64,000 nucleotides of DNA from Paraburkholderia phenazinium. Its GTDB lineage: Bacteria > Pseudomonadota > Gammaproteobacteria > Burkholderiales > Burkholderiaceae. The stretch spans positions 744,001 through 808,000 of the forward strand of contig NZ_FSRU01000001.1 in assembly GCF_900142845.1 (NCBI RefSeq), read 5' to 3'. A model generated the notes under the pieces. It made no database searches. It saw only the letters and a program-made list of their open reading frames with translations, and was not told where the DNA came from. The position numbers and the translations under genes were made by a program. Shown piece by piece: positions 43,372 through 52,750 of this stretch. Numbering within the stretch: position 1 is the first letter of the stretch; each line of letters opens with the position of its first letter.

Positions 43372-44490
43372 ATGCCCAGCGACCTGCCCACCCCGAGCGC
43401 CGCCCTGCGCGCCGTATCGGACCCGGAGCACAATCCGCTTGGCACCGCTGGCGTCGAGTTCGTGGAGTTCGCCGCGCGCGATCCGCGCGGACTCGGGCAA
43501 ACCTTCGAGCAACTCGGCTTCAAAGCCATTGCACGCCATATCAGCAAGGACGTCACGCTGTACCGTCAAGGCGAGATGAATTTTCTGCTCAACGCCGAGC
43601 CGGATTCGTTCGCCGCACGCTACGCAGAGGAATACGGCGTGGGCATCTGCGCGGTGGGTCTCCGCGTGGCGGATGCCCCGCGTGCCTTCGATCGTGCGAT
43701 CGAACTCGGCGCATGGGCCTTCGAAGGGGAAAAGATCGGCAAAGGCGAGCTGGTGATTCCGGCGATTCAGGGCATCGGCGATTCGCACATTTACTTCGTC
43801 GACCGTTGGCGCGGCCGTGGCGGTTTGCGCGGCGGTGTGGGCGACATCTCGATCTTCGATATCGACTTCCGGCCTATCGAAATCGATACGGCGCAGGCCG
43901 ACCTGAGCCATGCGGGCACCGGCCTGGTGGCGATCGATCATCTGACGCAAACAGTCGGCGCGGGCCGCATGCAGGAATGGCTCGATTTCTATCGCGACCT
44001 GCTGAACTTCCGCGAGATTCACGAGCTGCATGCCAACTGGCACGTCTCCGCCGAATCGCGCGTGATGGTGTCGCCGTGCGGCGCGATCCGTATTCCGCTG
44101 TATGAGGAAGGCACGCGCCGCACGAGCCTGATGCACGAGTATTTGCCCGATCATCCGGGTGAGGGCGTGCAGCATATTGCCCTCGCCACCGGCGATATCT
44201 TCGGCTGCGTCGAGCAACTGATGGCGAACGGGATCGAGCTCGTCGAGCCGCCGCCGCGCTATTACGATCAGATCGACGCGCGGCTGCCGGGCCATGGCCT
44301 CGATATCGAGCGGCTCAAGCGTGGCCGGATCCTGGTGGACGGCGAGATTGGTTCAGACGGTGTGCCGCTGCTGTTTTTTCAGACCTTTGTGCGGCGCCGC
44401 GCCGGCGAGATCTTCTTCGAGATCGTACAGCGCAAGGGACACCATGGTTTCGGCGAGGGCAATTTAAGCGCGCTGGCGCAGGCGCGTTGA
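43372..44490 (+). CDS. hpd: 4-Hydroxyphenylpyruvate dioxygenase
   Basis: Non-haem Fe(II) enzyme converting 4-hydroxyphenylpyruvate to homogentisate in tyrosine breakdown; 372 residues from the ATG at 43372, which has the ribosome site AAGGAG. The iron ligands fit: His190 (AIDHLTQ), His268 (VQHIALA) and Glu350 (FFEIVQRKG). Their spacing (78 and 82 residues) matches the Pseudomonas enzyme. The C-terminal HHGFGEGNLSAL closes the active site. A 229-base gap without other features separates it from pcaQ. No homogentisate genes are adjacent, so it may be a second copy or serve a related 2-oxo acid. Confidence 0.85.
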   Translation: MPSDLPTPSAALRAVSDPEHNPLGTAGVEFVEFAARDPRGLGQTFEQLGFKAIARHISKDVTLYRQGEMNFLLNAEPDSFAARYAEEYGVGICAVGLRVADAPRAFDRAIELGAWAFEGEKIGKGELVIPAIQGIGDSHIYFVDRWRGRGGLRGGVGDISIFDIDFRPIEIDTAQADLSHAGTGLVAIDHLTQTVGAGRMQEWLDFYRDLLNFREIHELHANWHVSAESRVMVSPCGAIRIPLYEEGTRRTSLMHEYLPDHPGEGVQHIALATGDIFGCVEQLMANGIELVEPPPRYYDQIDARLPGHGLDIERLKRGRILVDGEIGSDGVPLLFFQTFVRRRAGEIFFEIVQRKGHHGFGEGNLSALAQAR

Positions 44491-44590
44491 TCGTGAACTG
44501 GTGTGCTCGCGGGAAAGCCAGGGTGGGGGAGAGGGGCAAAGTCTGGGCAACGGCCCAGGCCGCCTGGAAGACCGAAGCGCGAAGGGCCCC

Positions 44591-45523
44591 TCACGCCTCG
44601 TCCATCTCACTGGCCAGTCCCGGATTCGCCGCCCCATAGGCCGCCGCCTGCCCCAGCAGCCATTCGCGGAAGCTCGCGAGCGGCCTGCCGTGGCTGAGCT
44701 CGGTGGGGTACACGAGGTAGTAAGCCGCTTCGGCAAGCGCCGGCGCATCGAAGGGGACAACGAGTCCTAGCCGCTCCAACTGCGCATCCACGAAGAAACG
44801 CGGCACCAGCGCGATACCCAGACCCGCAGCCGCGCCGCTGATCAGCATCGTATGCAATTCGTAGCGCACGCCCTGCATCGCGCGGTTGTCGTCCACACCC
44901 AGCTTCTCGAACCAGTTGGCCCAGCCGTCCGGGCGCGTCGTCGAATGCAGCAGCGGGTAGTCGAGTAGATCGGCCGGCGTCGTGATCGACCGTGTCAGCA
45001 GACTCGCCGCGCAGACCGGAACGACGTCCTCGCGGAACAGAAAATCGGCGGACGTGCCGGGCCAGGTAGGCTTGCCATAGTGAATCGCCGCTTCGAAATG
45101 GGTCTCCGCGAACGGAAACGTGCCGGTGCGCACACCCATGTTCACGCGCACGTCCGGGTAGTGCGCGTTGAAGTCGCCCATCCGCGGAATCAGCCAGTGC
45201 GACGCAAAGGTAGGCAGTGCGGCCAGTTCCAGATAGCCGCCGCCGCTGCCGTGCGCGATGATCGACAGCGTGTCGCGGTCCAACCCCTCCAACGCACGCC
45301 GCACCTGCACGCCGTAGACCTTGCCGGCCTTGGTGAGGACCACGCGCTGCTTGACCCGCACGAACAGGCGCACGCCGAGATTGCTCTCCAGCGTATTGAT
45401 CTGGCGGGACACCGCGCTTTCGGTCAGGAAGAGCTCGCGCGCCGCGTGAGTGAAACTCTCATGCCGGGCCGCCGCTTCGAAAGCGAGCAGCGCGCCCATG
45501 TTGGGGATCTTGAACTTTCGCAC
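44591..45523 (-). CDS. LysR-family regulator, GcvA-like
   Basis: LysR-type regulator of 310 residues. The DNA-binding part is MGALLAFEAAARHESFTHAARELFLTESAVSRQINTLE (about residues 9-46). The co-inducer domain has LELAALPTFASHWLIPRMGDF, FEAAIHYGKPTWPG and TMLISGAAAGLGIALVPRFF, the last typical of the GcvA/AmpR branch. It is divergent from hglS (45700) across 176 bases and so is the prime candidate to control the 2-oxoadipate and 2-hydroxyglutarate genes. The inducer is unknown. Confidence 0.9.
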   Translation of the reverse strand: MRKFKIPNMGALLAFEAAARHESFTHAARELFLTESAVSRQINTLESNLGVRLFVRVKQRVVLTKAGKVYGVQVRRALEGLDRDTLSIIAHGSGGGYLELAALPTFASHWLIPRMGDFNAHYPDVRVNMGVRTGTFPFAETHFEAAIHYGKPTWPGTSADFLFREDVVPVCAASLLTRSITTPADLLDYPLLHSTTRPDGWANWFEKLGVDDNRAMQGVRYELHTMLISGAAAGLGIALVPRFFVDAQLERLGLVVPFDAPALAEAAYYLVYPTELSHGRPLASFREWLLGQAAAYGAANPGLASEMDEA

Positions 45524-45582
45524 GTTGATTCCGAAAACGCATCAAGTCTGAATTTTATCTCGCTTTACGGAAGGGCCGCGGA

Positions 45583-45603
45583 TTTGAATAATCTCGCATC
45601 AAA
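45583..45603. promoter_or_regulatory. Possible LysR operator between the LysR gene and hglS
   Basis: TTTGA-N11-TCAAA dyad located centrally in the 176-base divergent region. A second small dyad, GCATC-AAAC-GATGC, overlaps its right arm (45596-45609). Assignment rests only on symmetry and position. Confidence 0.3.
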
Positions 45604-45699
45604 CGATGCCGTGCGTGCGTCCCGTCCCGACATGACGCTGCGCCGGCGGCCCTCCAATTCCGCGCGGACTTGCCCCAGCCCGCCCTCCTGAGAAAAACC

Positions 45700-46746
45700 A
45701 TGCAGAACCTGCGCACCGTGCGAAATGCGAATGTCGAACAACTGCTGCTCAAACTGATTGGCGCCGAAAAGACCGCAACGTTGTTCAAGACGCTGAATCA
45801 TCCGCAAGTGCTCAACGAATGGGAACCCGGTGTCGTCACCCGTGCCGAACTCGCGCAGGCAATGAACATGGTGTTGTTCGAAGACCTGCTGGCGCGCTCG
45901 GCGAATGGCCGCGCTTACACGCAGGACGCGCTGGCCGCGGGCGGCAGCGTGTACTTCGATCACGGCGCGCTGCGCACGGTACGTTGGGCGCACAGCGGCG
46001 CGCTGCCGCCGGGCGAAGCTGCGTTTGCGCGCATCCTGCGACCGCTTGGCTTTAGCATCAACGGCCGTTATCCGCTGGACCGTCTCGGCATGACGGGCCG
46101 TGCCTGGGCGCATGACGATGCGCCCGATGAAATCTCCCAGTTCTTCGTGAGCGAACTGCATCCCGAGCGTTTCTCGGCTGAGTTTCAGCAGGCGGTGAGC
46201 CACGTGATCGGCACGTCGCGCGATCCGTTGACGCCGGCCGCCACCGCGCAACTGTGGGAGCTCGAACGTGAGGGCGTGCTGCCGCTCGACGCGGCGCATG
46301 CATTGCTGCCGGTGATCGTCAGTGCGTTTGCGCGGCAGCATGAGATTCCCCGCGAGGCGGATTACGAAGTATTGTTGAAGGAGTCGGCGGAAATGGCGTG
46401 GATCGCCACCGAAGGCAACGCCTTCAACCATGCGACGGATCGCGTCGCGGACGTATTCCAGCTTTCCGATGACGAGAAAGCCAAGGGCCGTCCTATGAAA
46501 CCGGAAGTCGAGCGTTCGCGTTCGGGCCGGGTGTTCCAGACCGCGTATCGCGCGGACATCGTCAAGCGCGAGTTTCGCGCGGCCGATGGCAGCACGGTGA
46601 CGCGTGACGTACCGGGCTCGTTCTATGAGTTCATTACCCGCAAGCGCACGTTCGATCAGGACACACGCCGCTGGGAAACCGATCTGCGTTTCGACGCCGG
46701 CAATGCCCAGGGGATCTTCAAGATGACCGCGGGCCAGGCGGCTTGA
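45700..46746 (+). CDS. hglS: 2-Oxoadipate dioxygenase/decarboxylase (HglS, DUF1338)
   Basis: Fe(II)-dependent enzyme that converts 2-oxoadipate to D-2-hydroxyglutarate with loss of CO2, established for Pseudomonas putida HglS in D-lysine catabolism. The ATG at 45700 gives 348 residues; an upstream in-frame TTG is unlikely. The metal-ligand pattern of the family is kept: His88 (VYFDHGALRTV), His244 (NAFNHATDRV) and Glu310 (GSFYEFITRK). The His-His spacing of 156 equals that in the P. putida enzyme. The stop overlaps the start of the next gene, a dehydrogenase that would use its product. Confidence 0.88.
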   Translation: MQNLRTVRNANVEQLLLKLIGAEKTATLFKTLNHPQVLNEWEPGVVTRAELAQAMNMVLFEDLLARSANGRAYTQDALAAGGSVYFDHGALRTVRWAHSGALPPGEAAFARILRPLGFSINGRYPLDRLGMTGRAWAHDDAPDEISQFFVSELHPERFSAEFQQAVSHVIGTSRDPLTPAATAQLWELEREGVLPLDAAHALLPVIVSAFARQHEIPREADYEVLLKESAEMAWIATEGNAFNHATDRVADVFQLSDDEKAKGRPMKPEVERSRSGRVFQTAYRADIVKREFRAADGSTVTRDVPGSFYEFITRKRTFDQDTRRWETDLRFDAGNAQGIFKMTAGQAA

Positions 46747-49700
46747 GCGTGACGCAATCATTCGCACGAGGTGCCGTCGAGGTGGAATCGTCAACCGATG
46801 AAGCGCGGTTCAAGGCCGCTGGGACACACTCCGTAGTGGAGGTGGGCAGCAGCGACGCACAAGACGCTGCGGCTGGATCGGCGCGCGGAGAGAAGGCGGA
46901 CGGCCGTCATGTGGCCACGCCGTTTCGCGGCACGGCGGCCGTCATGCAGTCGCTGGAGGCCGATCTGCGCCGGCATGTGCGCGGCGAAGTGCGCTTCGAT
47001 CAGGCGTCGAAGGCGCTGTATGCCTCGGATGCCTCGAACTACCGGCAGGTGCCGCTGGCGGTGGTCGTCCCCGCTGATGTCGACGATCTGCTCGCCACCG
47101 TCGCCGTCTGCCGGCGCAACGACGTGCCGTTCCTGCCGCGCGGCGGTGGGACGTCGCAGAACGGTCAGTGCGTGAACGTCGCGGTGGTTGCGGACGCAAG
47201 CAAGTATGTGAACCGCGTCGTCTCGGTGGATCCGGAGGCGCGTACGGCGATTGTCGAGCCGGGTGTGGTCTGCGACACGCTGCGCGACGCGGCGGAGCAA
47301 CACGGCCTCACGTTTGCCCCCGATCCGGCCACGCACAGCCGCTGTACGCTCGGCGGCATGATCGCCAACAACTCGTGCGGCGCGCATTCGGTGATGGCCG
47401 GCAAGACGGTCGAGAACATCGAAGCCCTCGAAGTCGTCACCTACGACGGCGCACGCTTCTGGGTCGGTCCCACCGCGGACGACGAACTCGAACGCATCAT
47501 CGCCGCGGGTGGCCGTCAGGGCGAGATTTACGCGGCCCTGAAAGCGCTGCGCGACACCTACGCGGAGCTGATCCGCGCCAGATTTCCGCAGATCAAGCGG
47601 CGCGTGTCGGGCTTCAATCTCGATCAACTGCTGCCGGAAAACGGCTTCAATGTGGCGCGAGCCTTGGTGGGCACCGAAGGCACGTGTGCGGTGACCTTGC
47701 AGGCGAAAGTGCGGCTCGTGAAGAGCCCGGCGAAACGCGTGCTGCTGGTAGTGGGCTTCGTGGATATTTTCACGGCCGCCGATGCCGTGCCGCATTTCAT
47801 GCAGTGCGGGCCGATAGCAATCGAAGGACTCGACCGCGCGATCATTCGCGGCTTGCAGGCACGTGGCCTGAAAAAGGAAGAGATCGCGCTGCTGCCCGAA
47901 GGCGATGCATGGGTCGTGCTCGAATTCGGCGCGGATACGCACGACGAAGCCGTACGGCAGGCTCACGCGGCGGCTCAGCATTTCGCCTCGGGCGCGGCAG
48001 GCGCCAATGTTTCGACCATGGTCGTCGAAGCGCGCGCGTTGCAGGCGAAGGTCTGGTCGATTCGCGAGACGGGTGCGTCGGCGGTGGCGTTGTCGGTTGA
48101 TCCTGCGCGTCCGGATCCGGTGGTGGGCTGGGAAGACGCGGCCGTCGATCCTTTGCGGCTCGGCGATTATCTGCGCGCGTTTCAGGCGATGGTCGACCGC
48201 TACGGTTACGAAACCAGCCTGTACGGCCACTTCGGCGACGGCTGCGTGCATGCCCGCATCACCTTCGATTTGCGCACGGCGGAAGGCATCGCGACGTGGC
48301 GCCGCTTTCTGCGCGAAGCGGCGGAACTGGTGGTCGAATTCGGCGGATCGCTCTCCGGCGAACACGGCGACGGCCATGCGAAGGCCGAGTTCTTGCCGAT
48401 CATGTACGGCCCGGAATTGATGCGGGCCATGGAGCAGTTCAAGGCGATCTGGGATCCGGCCAACCGTCTCAATCCCGGCAAGGTGGTGCATGCCTACCGC
48501 GCCGACGAAAACCTGCGCATGGGGCCGGCGTATCGGCCGGTGAACCTGCAGACCCGGCTGACGTTCGCGAGCCAGGAGGGCGACGGTTTCCAGCGCGCCG
48601 TCGAACGCTGTATCGGCATGGGCAAGTGCCGCTCGCTCGAAGGCGGAACGATGTGCCCGAGCTACCGGGCCACGCGCGAGGAGAAGTACTCGACCCGAGG
48701 TCGCGCGCATCTGTTCTGGGAGATGTTGCAGGGCGAGGTTATAACCGACGGCTGGCAGAGTCGCGAAGTCAAGGAAGCGCTCGACACGTGTCTTGCCTGC
48801 AAGGGCTGCAAATCCGACTGCCCGACGCATACGGATATGGCGTCGTACAAAGCCGAATTTCTTTCGCATTACTACGAAACGAAGCGCCGGCCGCGTCAGG
48901 CGATGTTCATGGGCCGGATCGGCGAATGGGCGCCGCTTGCCGCGCGTTTTCCACGCCTGACCAATTTCATGATGTCGGCGCCGGGTCTCGCGCCGCTCGG
49001 CAGGTGGATTGCCGGAGTGGCGCAAGCACGTGAACTGCCGAAGTTCGCGCGGCAGACGTATCGGGAGATTGCACGACGCGCGGCCAGAGCGCGTAATGCA
49101 GCGCCTGTGACGGCTGGGTCCACGCCATCCAATCGCAAAGTGATCCTCTGGGTGGACACCTTTAGCGACCATTTCTCGCCCGAGATTGCCGAGGCTGCCG
49201 CTGACGTGTTGACGCAACTCGGCTGGCACGTCGTGCTGCCGAAAAAGCGCTTGTGCTGCGGCCGTCCCCTGTATGACTTCGGCCTGCTCGAGCGTGCGCG
49301 CGAATTGCTGGTGAATGTGCTCGACGACCTCGCCGACGATATCGCTGCAGGCGTGCCGCTGGTGGGCCTCGAACCGGGTTGCCTGTCCGTCTTCAAGGAC
49401 GAGCTGCTCAAGCAATTGCCCGATCACGCGCAAGCCAGGCGCCTCGCGGCGCAGACCTTCCTGTTTTCGGATTTCGTGGTGCGCGAGCCGTTCGACTGGC
49501 CGAAGCTCGATGCCCAAGTCGTCGTGCACGGTCATTGCCATCAGAAGGCGCTGTTCGGCATGCAAGGCGACACGGCGCTGCTGGAGCGGCTCGGCGTGAA
49601 ATGGACATTGCTCGATACGGGATGCTGCGGAATGGCCGGATCCTTCGGCTTTAACGCGGAGCATCGCGCGCTGTCCGAGAAGATCGGCGAAGACAAACTG

Positions 49701-49880
49701 TTCCCGGCGATTCGCGGTGCGGCGGCTGACACCCTTGTGCTGACCAACGGCTTCAGTTGTCGCGAGCAGATCGAGCAGGGTACCGGACGTCACGCGCTGC
49801 ATATTGCCCAATTGGCGCAGCGGGCGTTGGCGGTGGGCAATGGGACGCAAGCGGCTAGTGAGACTGCTGCTGCTCTCTAG
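46743..49880 (+). CDS. FAD/Fe-S D-2-hydroxyglutarate dehydrogenase (YdiJ-like)
   Basis: Large flavoprotein of 1045 residues that probably oxidises D-2-hydroxyglutarate to 2-oxoglutarate. Domains in order: FAD-binding PCMH (VVVPADVDDLLATVAVCRR, FLPRGGGTSQNG), FAD-oxidase C-terminal domain (LYGHFGDGCVHARITF, SGEHGDGHAKAEF), 4Fe-4S ferredoxin motifs (CIGMGKC near residue 622, CLACKGCKSDCP near 681) and two CCG domains (LCCGRPLYDFG near 837, DTGCCGMAGSFGF near 960). The start is uncertain: TTG 46743 overlaps the hglS stop and GTG 46749 lies just after it. The first 65 residues are low complexity, and an ATG at 46944 lies nearer the conserved fold. No ribosome site decides. Confidence 0.87.
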   Translation: MSVTQSFARGAVEVESSTDEARFKAAGTHSVVEVGSSDAQDAAAGSARGEKADGRHVATPFRGTAAVMQSLEADLRRHVRGEVRFDQASKALYASDASNYRQVPLAVVVPADVDDLLATVAVCRRNDVPFLPRGGGTSQNGQCVNVAVVADASKYVNRVVSVDPEARTAIVEPGVVCDTLRDAAEQHGLTFAPDPATHSRCTLGGMIANNSCGAHSVMAGKTVENIEALEVVTYDGARFWVGPTADDELERIIAAGGRQGEIYAALKALRDTYAELIRARFPQIKRRVSGFNLDQLLPENGFNVARALVGTEGTCAVTLQAKVRLVKSPAKRVLLVVGFVDIFTAADAVPHFMQCGPIAIEGLDRAIIRGLQARGLKKEEIALLPEGDAWVVLEFGADTHDEAVRQAHAAAQHFASGAAGANVSTMVVEARALQAKVWSIRETGASAVALSVDPARPDPVVGWEDAAVDPLRLGDYLRAFQAMVDRYGYETSLYGHFGDGCVHARITFDLRTAEGIATWRRFLREAAELVVEFGGSLSGEHGDGHAKAEFLPIMYGPELMRAMEQFKAIWDPANRLNPGKVVHAYRADENLRMGPAYRPVNLQTRLTFASQEGDGFQRAVERCIGMGKCRSLEGGTMCPSYRATREEKYSTRGRAHLFWEMLQGEVITDGWQSREVKEALDTCLACKGCKSDCPTHTDMASYKAEFLSHYYETKRRPRQAMFMGRIGEWAPLAARFPRLTNFMMSAPGLAPLGRWIAGVAQARELPKFARQTYREIARRAARARNAAPVTAGSTPSNRKVILWVDTFSDHFSPEIAEAAADVLTQLGWHVVLPKKRLCCGRPLYDFGLLERARELLVNVLDDLADDIAAGVPLVGLEPGCLSVFKDELLKQLPDHAQARRLAAQTFLFSDFVVREPFDWPKLDAQVVVHGHCHQKALFGMQGDTALLERLGVKWTLLDTGCCGMAGSFGFNAEHRALSEKIGEDKLFPAIRGAAADTLVLTNGFSCREQIEQGTGRHALHIAQLAQRALAVGNGTQAASETAAAL

Positions 49881-49949
49881 CAGGCTCAGCGCCGCAGTCC
49901 CTCGCGTGACATGAAGCGTGTGTGGACCGACGTGCCGGTTGCGGCGGGT

Positions 49950-50576
49950 CTACTTTTTCGACGCTTCCACCGGCGTTTGCGGAATATCCGCGCTGGTGGC
50001 CATCCACAAGACCTCGGCGTCTTCGTCGCTGGTGGAGACCGCGGCGTGGCCGGTGCGGCTGTCGAAATAGATGCTGTCCCCCGCATTCAGATGGGTGGGC
50101 GCGTACAGCTCGGAGTACAGGCACACGCTACCGCTGATCACGTACAGGAATTCTTCGCCTTCGTGCCGTCCCCAGTCGTCGAACGCATCGAGCGTGTGCG
50201 CCGAGATGCGGATGCGAAACGGCAGCATGGCCTTGTGCGCGAGATCGGTGGCGAGCAGCTCCATCTGATAGCCGCGATACGCATGACGTTGGCCCGCGTC
50301 CTTGCGGGTCAACGCGCGGCGGCCGCCGGCGCTGACCTTCGGCGTCGAGCCGAACAGTTCGCCGATTTCGATCTTCAGGCCGAGCACGATCTTTTGCAGC
50401 ACGTCGAAGGTCGGCGACATCAGGCCGTTTTCGACTTTCGACAAGGTCGAGCGCGACACGCCGCACAGGCGGCTCGCCGTCTCGAGCGTCAGGTCCTGCG
50501 CCTGACGCGCAGCACGTACGCGCCGGCCCAGGTCCGACGTGGAGGGCTCGGCGGGTTTGGTGAGATGGGTATCCAT
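49950..50576 (-). CDS. XRE-family regulator with cupin sensor domain
   Basis: Transcriptional regulator of 208 residues from the ATG at 50576; a TTG at 50591 is also in frame. The N-terminal HTH is LGRRVRAARQAQDLTLETASRLCGVSRSTLSKVENG (about residues 16-51). The C-terminal cupin barrel has EGEEFLYVISGSVCLYSE and GDSIYFDSRTGHAAVS, the usual metal- or ligand-binding strands. Regulators of this build often control amino-acid or polyamine metabolism. It is convergent with the 2-hydroxyglutarate dehydrogenase and could respond to that pathway, but nothing in the sequence proves it. Confidence 0.9.
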   Translation of the reverse strand: MDTHLTKPAEPSTSDLGRRVRAARQAQDLTLETASRLCGVSRSTLSKVENGLMSPTFDVLQKIVLGLKIEIGELFGSTPKVSAGGRRALTRKDAGQRHAYRGYQMELLATDLAHKAMLPFRIRISAHTLDAFDDWGRHEGEEFLYVISGSVCLYSELYAPTHLNAGDSIYFDSRTGHAAVSTSDEDAEVLWMATSADIPQTPVEASKK

Positions 50577-50732
50577 GGGGTGTAGGGGCAAAAGCGCGCC
50601 GCATGGCGTGCAATGTTTCCGATCATAACATTGGGGGGACGTTGGAACCTTGCCGGGTAAGAACCGCTCGTAGCTGTGCGGCGAGCGGGTGTATGGGATG
50701 AGAACGAGGATGGCGTTTTCCCATCGGAAACT

Positions 50733-51728
50733 TCAACGGGTCGAAGGGCCGGCAGTTTCCTTATATTCGGAACGCCCCAACGCCTGATGAATGCGGGTGT
50801 TCATGCCGCGCAGGAATTCCACCAGTTCGGGAGGCTCCTCGATGTCGAATTCGACTTCCAGCGTGCACAGCCAGGCGGCGATCGAGTGGAGAGAATGCGC
50901 CCCTGTGTGGACGATGCATCGCTGCGAATCGAGTGCCGCCAACTGGCCGACGAGCGGGCAGATGCTTTGGGCAAGCGCCTGCATCGGCGCGTGAAGGATC
51001 ACTTTGGCGCGCACCGGGTACGCCGCGGTGGAAACGGAACGGGAGACGTACGCGGCCAGATCGCCCTTGTCCGGCCCGCGCCGAGGCTCGAAACGCGATC
51101 CGGTTGAAATCGGCGGGATCACCCGATCGACGCGGAACGTGCGCCAGTCCGCCCGGCTACAGTCCCAGGCGACGAGGTACCAGCGTGATTCAGCGTTGAC
51201 CAGGCCTTGGGGCTGGACGGTGCGCTGGCTGACCCTGGCATTGCCATCCGTGTAGCGAAACTGCGCTTCCTCGCGATCGGCACATGCGCCGGCAAGCGCA
51301 GCCAGCACGACCGGATCGACCCTGGGCCCCGCCTGGGCCAACTTCTGGATGGAGGCGAAGAACGTCCTCGCCTTGCGGCCATGCCTCGGAGGCATCAAAT
51401 GCTCTAGCTTGACGAGGGCGGCGAGCGCCGACTCTTCAATGCCCTGCACGCCGCTGGCGGCTAGCGTTCGCAGCGCCAGCGAGACTGCGAGCGCTTCGTC
51501 CTCCTCGAAAAGCAGGGGCGGCAAGCTCGTCCCTGCTTCCAGGCTGTAACCCCCGTCGGGCCCCGGCGTTGCGCCGATCCGGTAGCCGAGGCCGCGCAAG
51601 TGGTCGACGTCGCGTCGCACGGTCCGCTCAGTGACGCCAAGGCGCTCGGCCAGCACGGCGCCATGCCAGGATTGGGCGCTTCTAAGCATGCCCAGCAGAC
51701 GCAGCAGCCTTGTGGAGTTTTGCAACAT
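50733..51728 (-). CDS. HTH-WYL transcriptional regulator
   Basis: DeoR-type helix-turn-helix plus WYL-domain regulator; 331 residues from the ATG at 51728, which has the ribosome site AGGGAGA. HTH: LLGMLRSAQSWHGAVLAERLGVTERTVRRDVDHLR (about residues 10-44), then the conserved GYRIGATPGPDGGYSL wing. The WYL module (QPQGLVNAESRWYLVAWD, about residues 180-197) is followed by the WCX dimerisation region. The upstream gap of 189 bases to the divergent membrane-protein gene holds no other recognised feature. Confidence 0.9.
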   Translation of the reverse strand: MLQNSTRLLRLLGMLRSAQSWHGAVLAERLGVTERTVRRDVDHLRGLGYRIGATPGPDGGYSLEAGTSLPPLLFEEDEALAVSLALRTLAASGVQGIEESALAALVKLEHLMPPRHGRKARTFFASIQKLAQAGPRVDPVVLAALAGACADREEAQFRYTDGNARVSQRTVQPQGLVNAESRWYLVAWDCSRADWRTFRVDRVIPPISTGSRFEPRRGPDKGDLAAYVSRSVSTAAYPVRAKVILHAPMQALAQSICPLVGQLAALDSQRCIVHTGAHSLHSIAAWLCTLEVEFDIEEPPELVEFLRGMNTRIHQALGRSEYKETAGPSTR

Positions 51729-51916
51729 TCGACGTCGGTCTCCCTGGATGCGGACAACCTCTGTCCGCAATGCTCCGTAGATTAGCAGTAACGGCAGGCC
51801 CGGACGATTTCGTGTCGGCCGGTAAAGGCAGCGGCAACGTCCGAACGACGAAGCCCCGGATCGCTTGCTGGCAGGACTACGAGCGGAAGTCTTTCGCTTT
51901 CACTGAGGACACTGTC

Positions 51917-52714
51917 ATGAACATCGACTACCCGAGCGACGTTTCCAGGCAAACCCGCCTCCATCGTGTGCCGGCACGGCCTCTTTCCGGTGGAAGAGAA
52001 GTCAATCCTCTACGTATTGCCGACTGGCTGGTGAGCGGCGCGCGTGCCATGAGCAGGCAGCCGGTGCTGTGGCTCAGCGTGTTGCTGGTCTGCGCGGATT
52101 GCGTGACGCTGCTGGGGTTCCTGCCGCTGTTGTGTCCGCTGGCGGTGCTGCTGACGCCGCTTGTGGCGGCAGGGCTGATGTTTGTGCAGGATGGCGACCG
52201 CAGAGGCCGGTCCAACTTGTTGCGCGAGACCCTCGCGGCGCTGGCGCGGCGCAGCAACGCGCTGTGCGTGATCGGGCTGTACGGCGCAGCGATAGCAGTC
52301 GTCGGCTATGGGGTCGTGCTGGCAACCTTGCATGTCTCGCTGAACCTCCTGGCTAACGCGGGCGGCGTGCACAACGTCTTGCTCAAGGATGGTGGCGGCC
52401 ATGGCATGCGCGCCGCGCTCGAAGCGTTGCTCGGCGCATCGATCTTCGCAGTCGCGATCGCGGGCACCTGCTTCGCTTCGGCGCTTGTGATGCTGCAGGA
52501 CATGATCCCGCGCAGGGCGATGATCGTGGGTCTGCGCGGGCTGGCTCGCAACTGGTCCGTGACGCTGACGTACGTCATCGCGCTGACGGCGGCCATGGTG
52601 TTGGCGCCGATGGTTCCGCTGGCGCTGCGTGCCCTGGTGCTCACACCGCTGCTGACAGCCGTACCGCTGCTGTCGCTCTACGGCGCTTACCGGGACATGT
52701 TTGTCGGCCGCTGA
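51917..52714 (+). CDS. Multi-pass membrane protein, BPSS1780-like
   Basis: Integral membrane protein of 265 residues from the ATG at 51917 (ribosome site TGAGGAC); the frame stays open upstream but is not protein-like there. It has about six hydrophobic segments: LWLSVLLVCADCVTLLGFLP, CPLAVLLTPLVAAGLMFV, LYGAAIAVVGYGVVLATLHV, IFAVAIAGTCFASALVML, ALTAAMVLAPMVPLAL and LTPLLTAVPLLSLYGAY. The leader with RIADWLVSGARAMSRQPVLW resembles a Burkholderia family known as BPSS1780. Function is unknown. It is divergent from the WYL regulator. Confidence 0.75.
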   Translation: MNIDYPSDVSRQTRLHRVPARPLSGGREVNPLRIADWLVSGARAMSRQPVLWLSVLLVCADCVTLLGFLPLLCPLAVLLTPLVAAGLMFVQDGDRRGRSNLLRETLAALARRSNALCVIGLYGAAIAVVGYGVVLATLHVSLNLLANAGGVHNVLLKDGGGHGMRAALEALLGASIFAVAIAGTCFASALVMLQDMIPRRAMIVGLRGLARNWSVTLTYVIALTAAMVLAPMVPLALRALVLTPLLTAVPLLSLYGAYRDMFVGR

Positions 52715-52750
52715 GCTTTAACGGCTGACTGCGACGAGCGGCCGTCGCGT

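Noticed and set aside
44543..44558. Terminator after the 4-hydroxyphenylpyruvate dioxygenase gene
   Set aside because: Only a 6-bp stem (CTGGGC-AACG-GCCCAG) without a T-run; not distinguishable from chance in GC-rich DNA.
46791..49850. Leftward open frame of 1019 codons opposite the 2-hydroxyglutarate dehydrogenase
   Set aside because: It is a shadow produced by GC-rich codon bias of the true gene: rich in His/Arg/Gln, with no motif, no ribosome site and no family resemblance.
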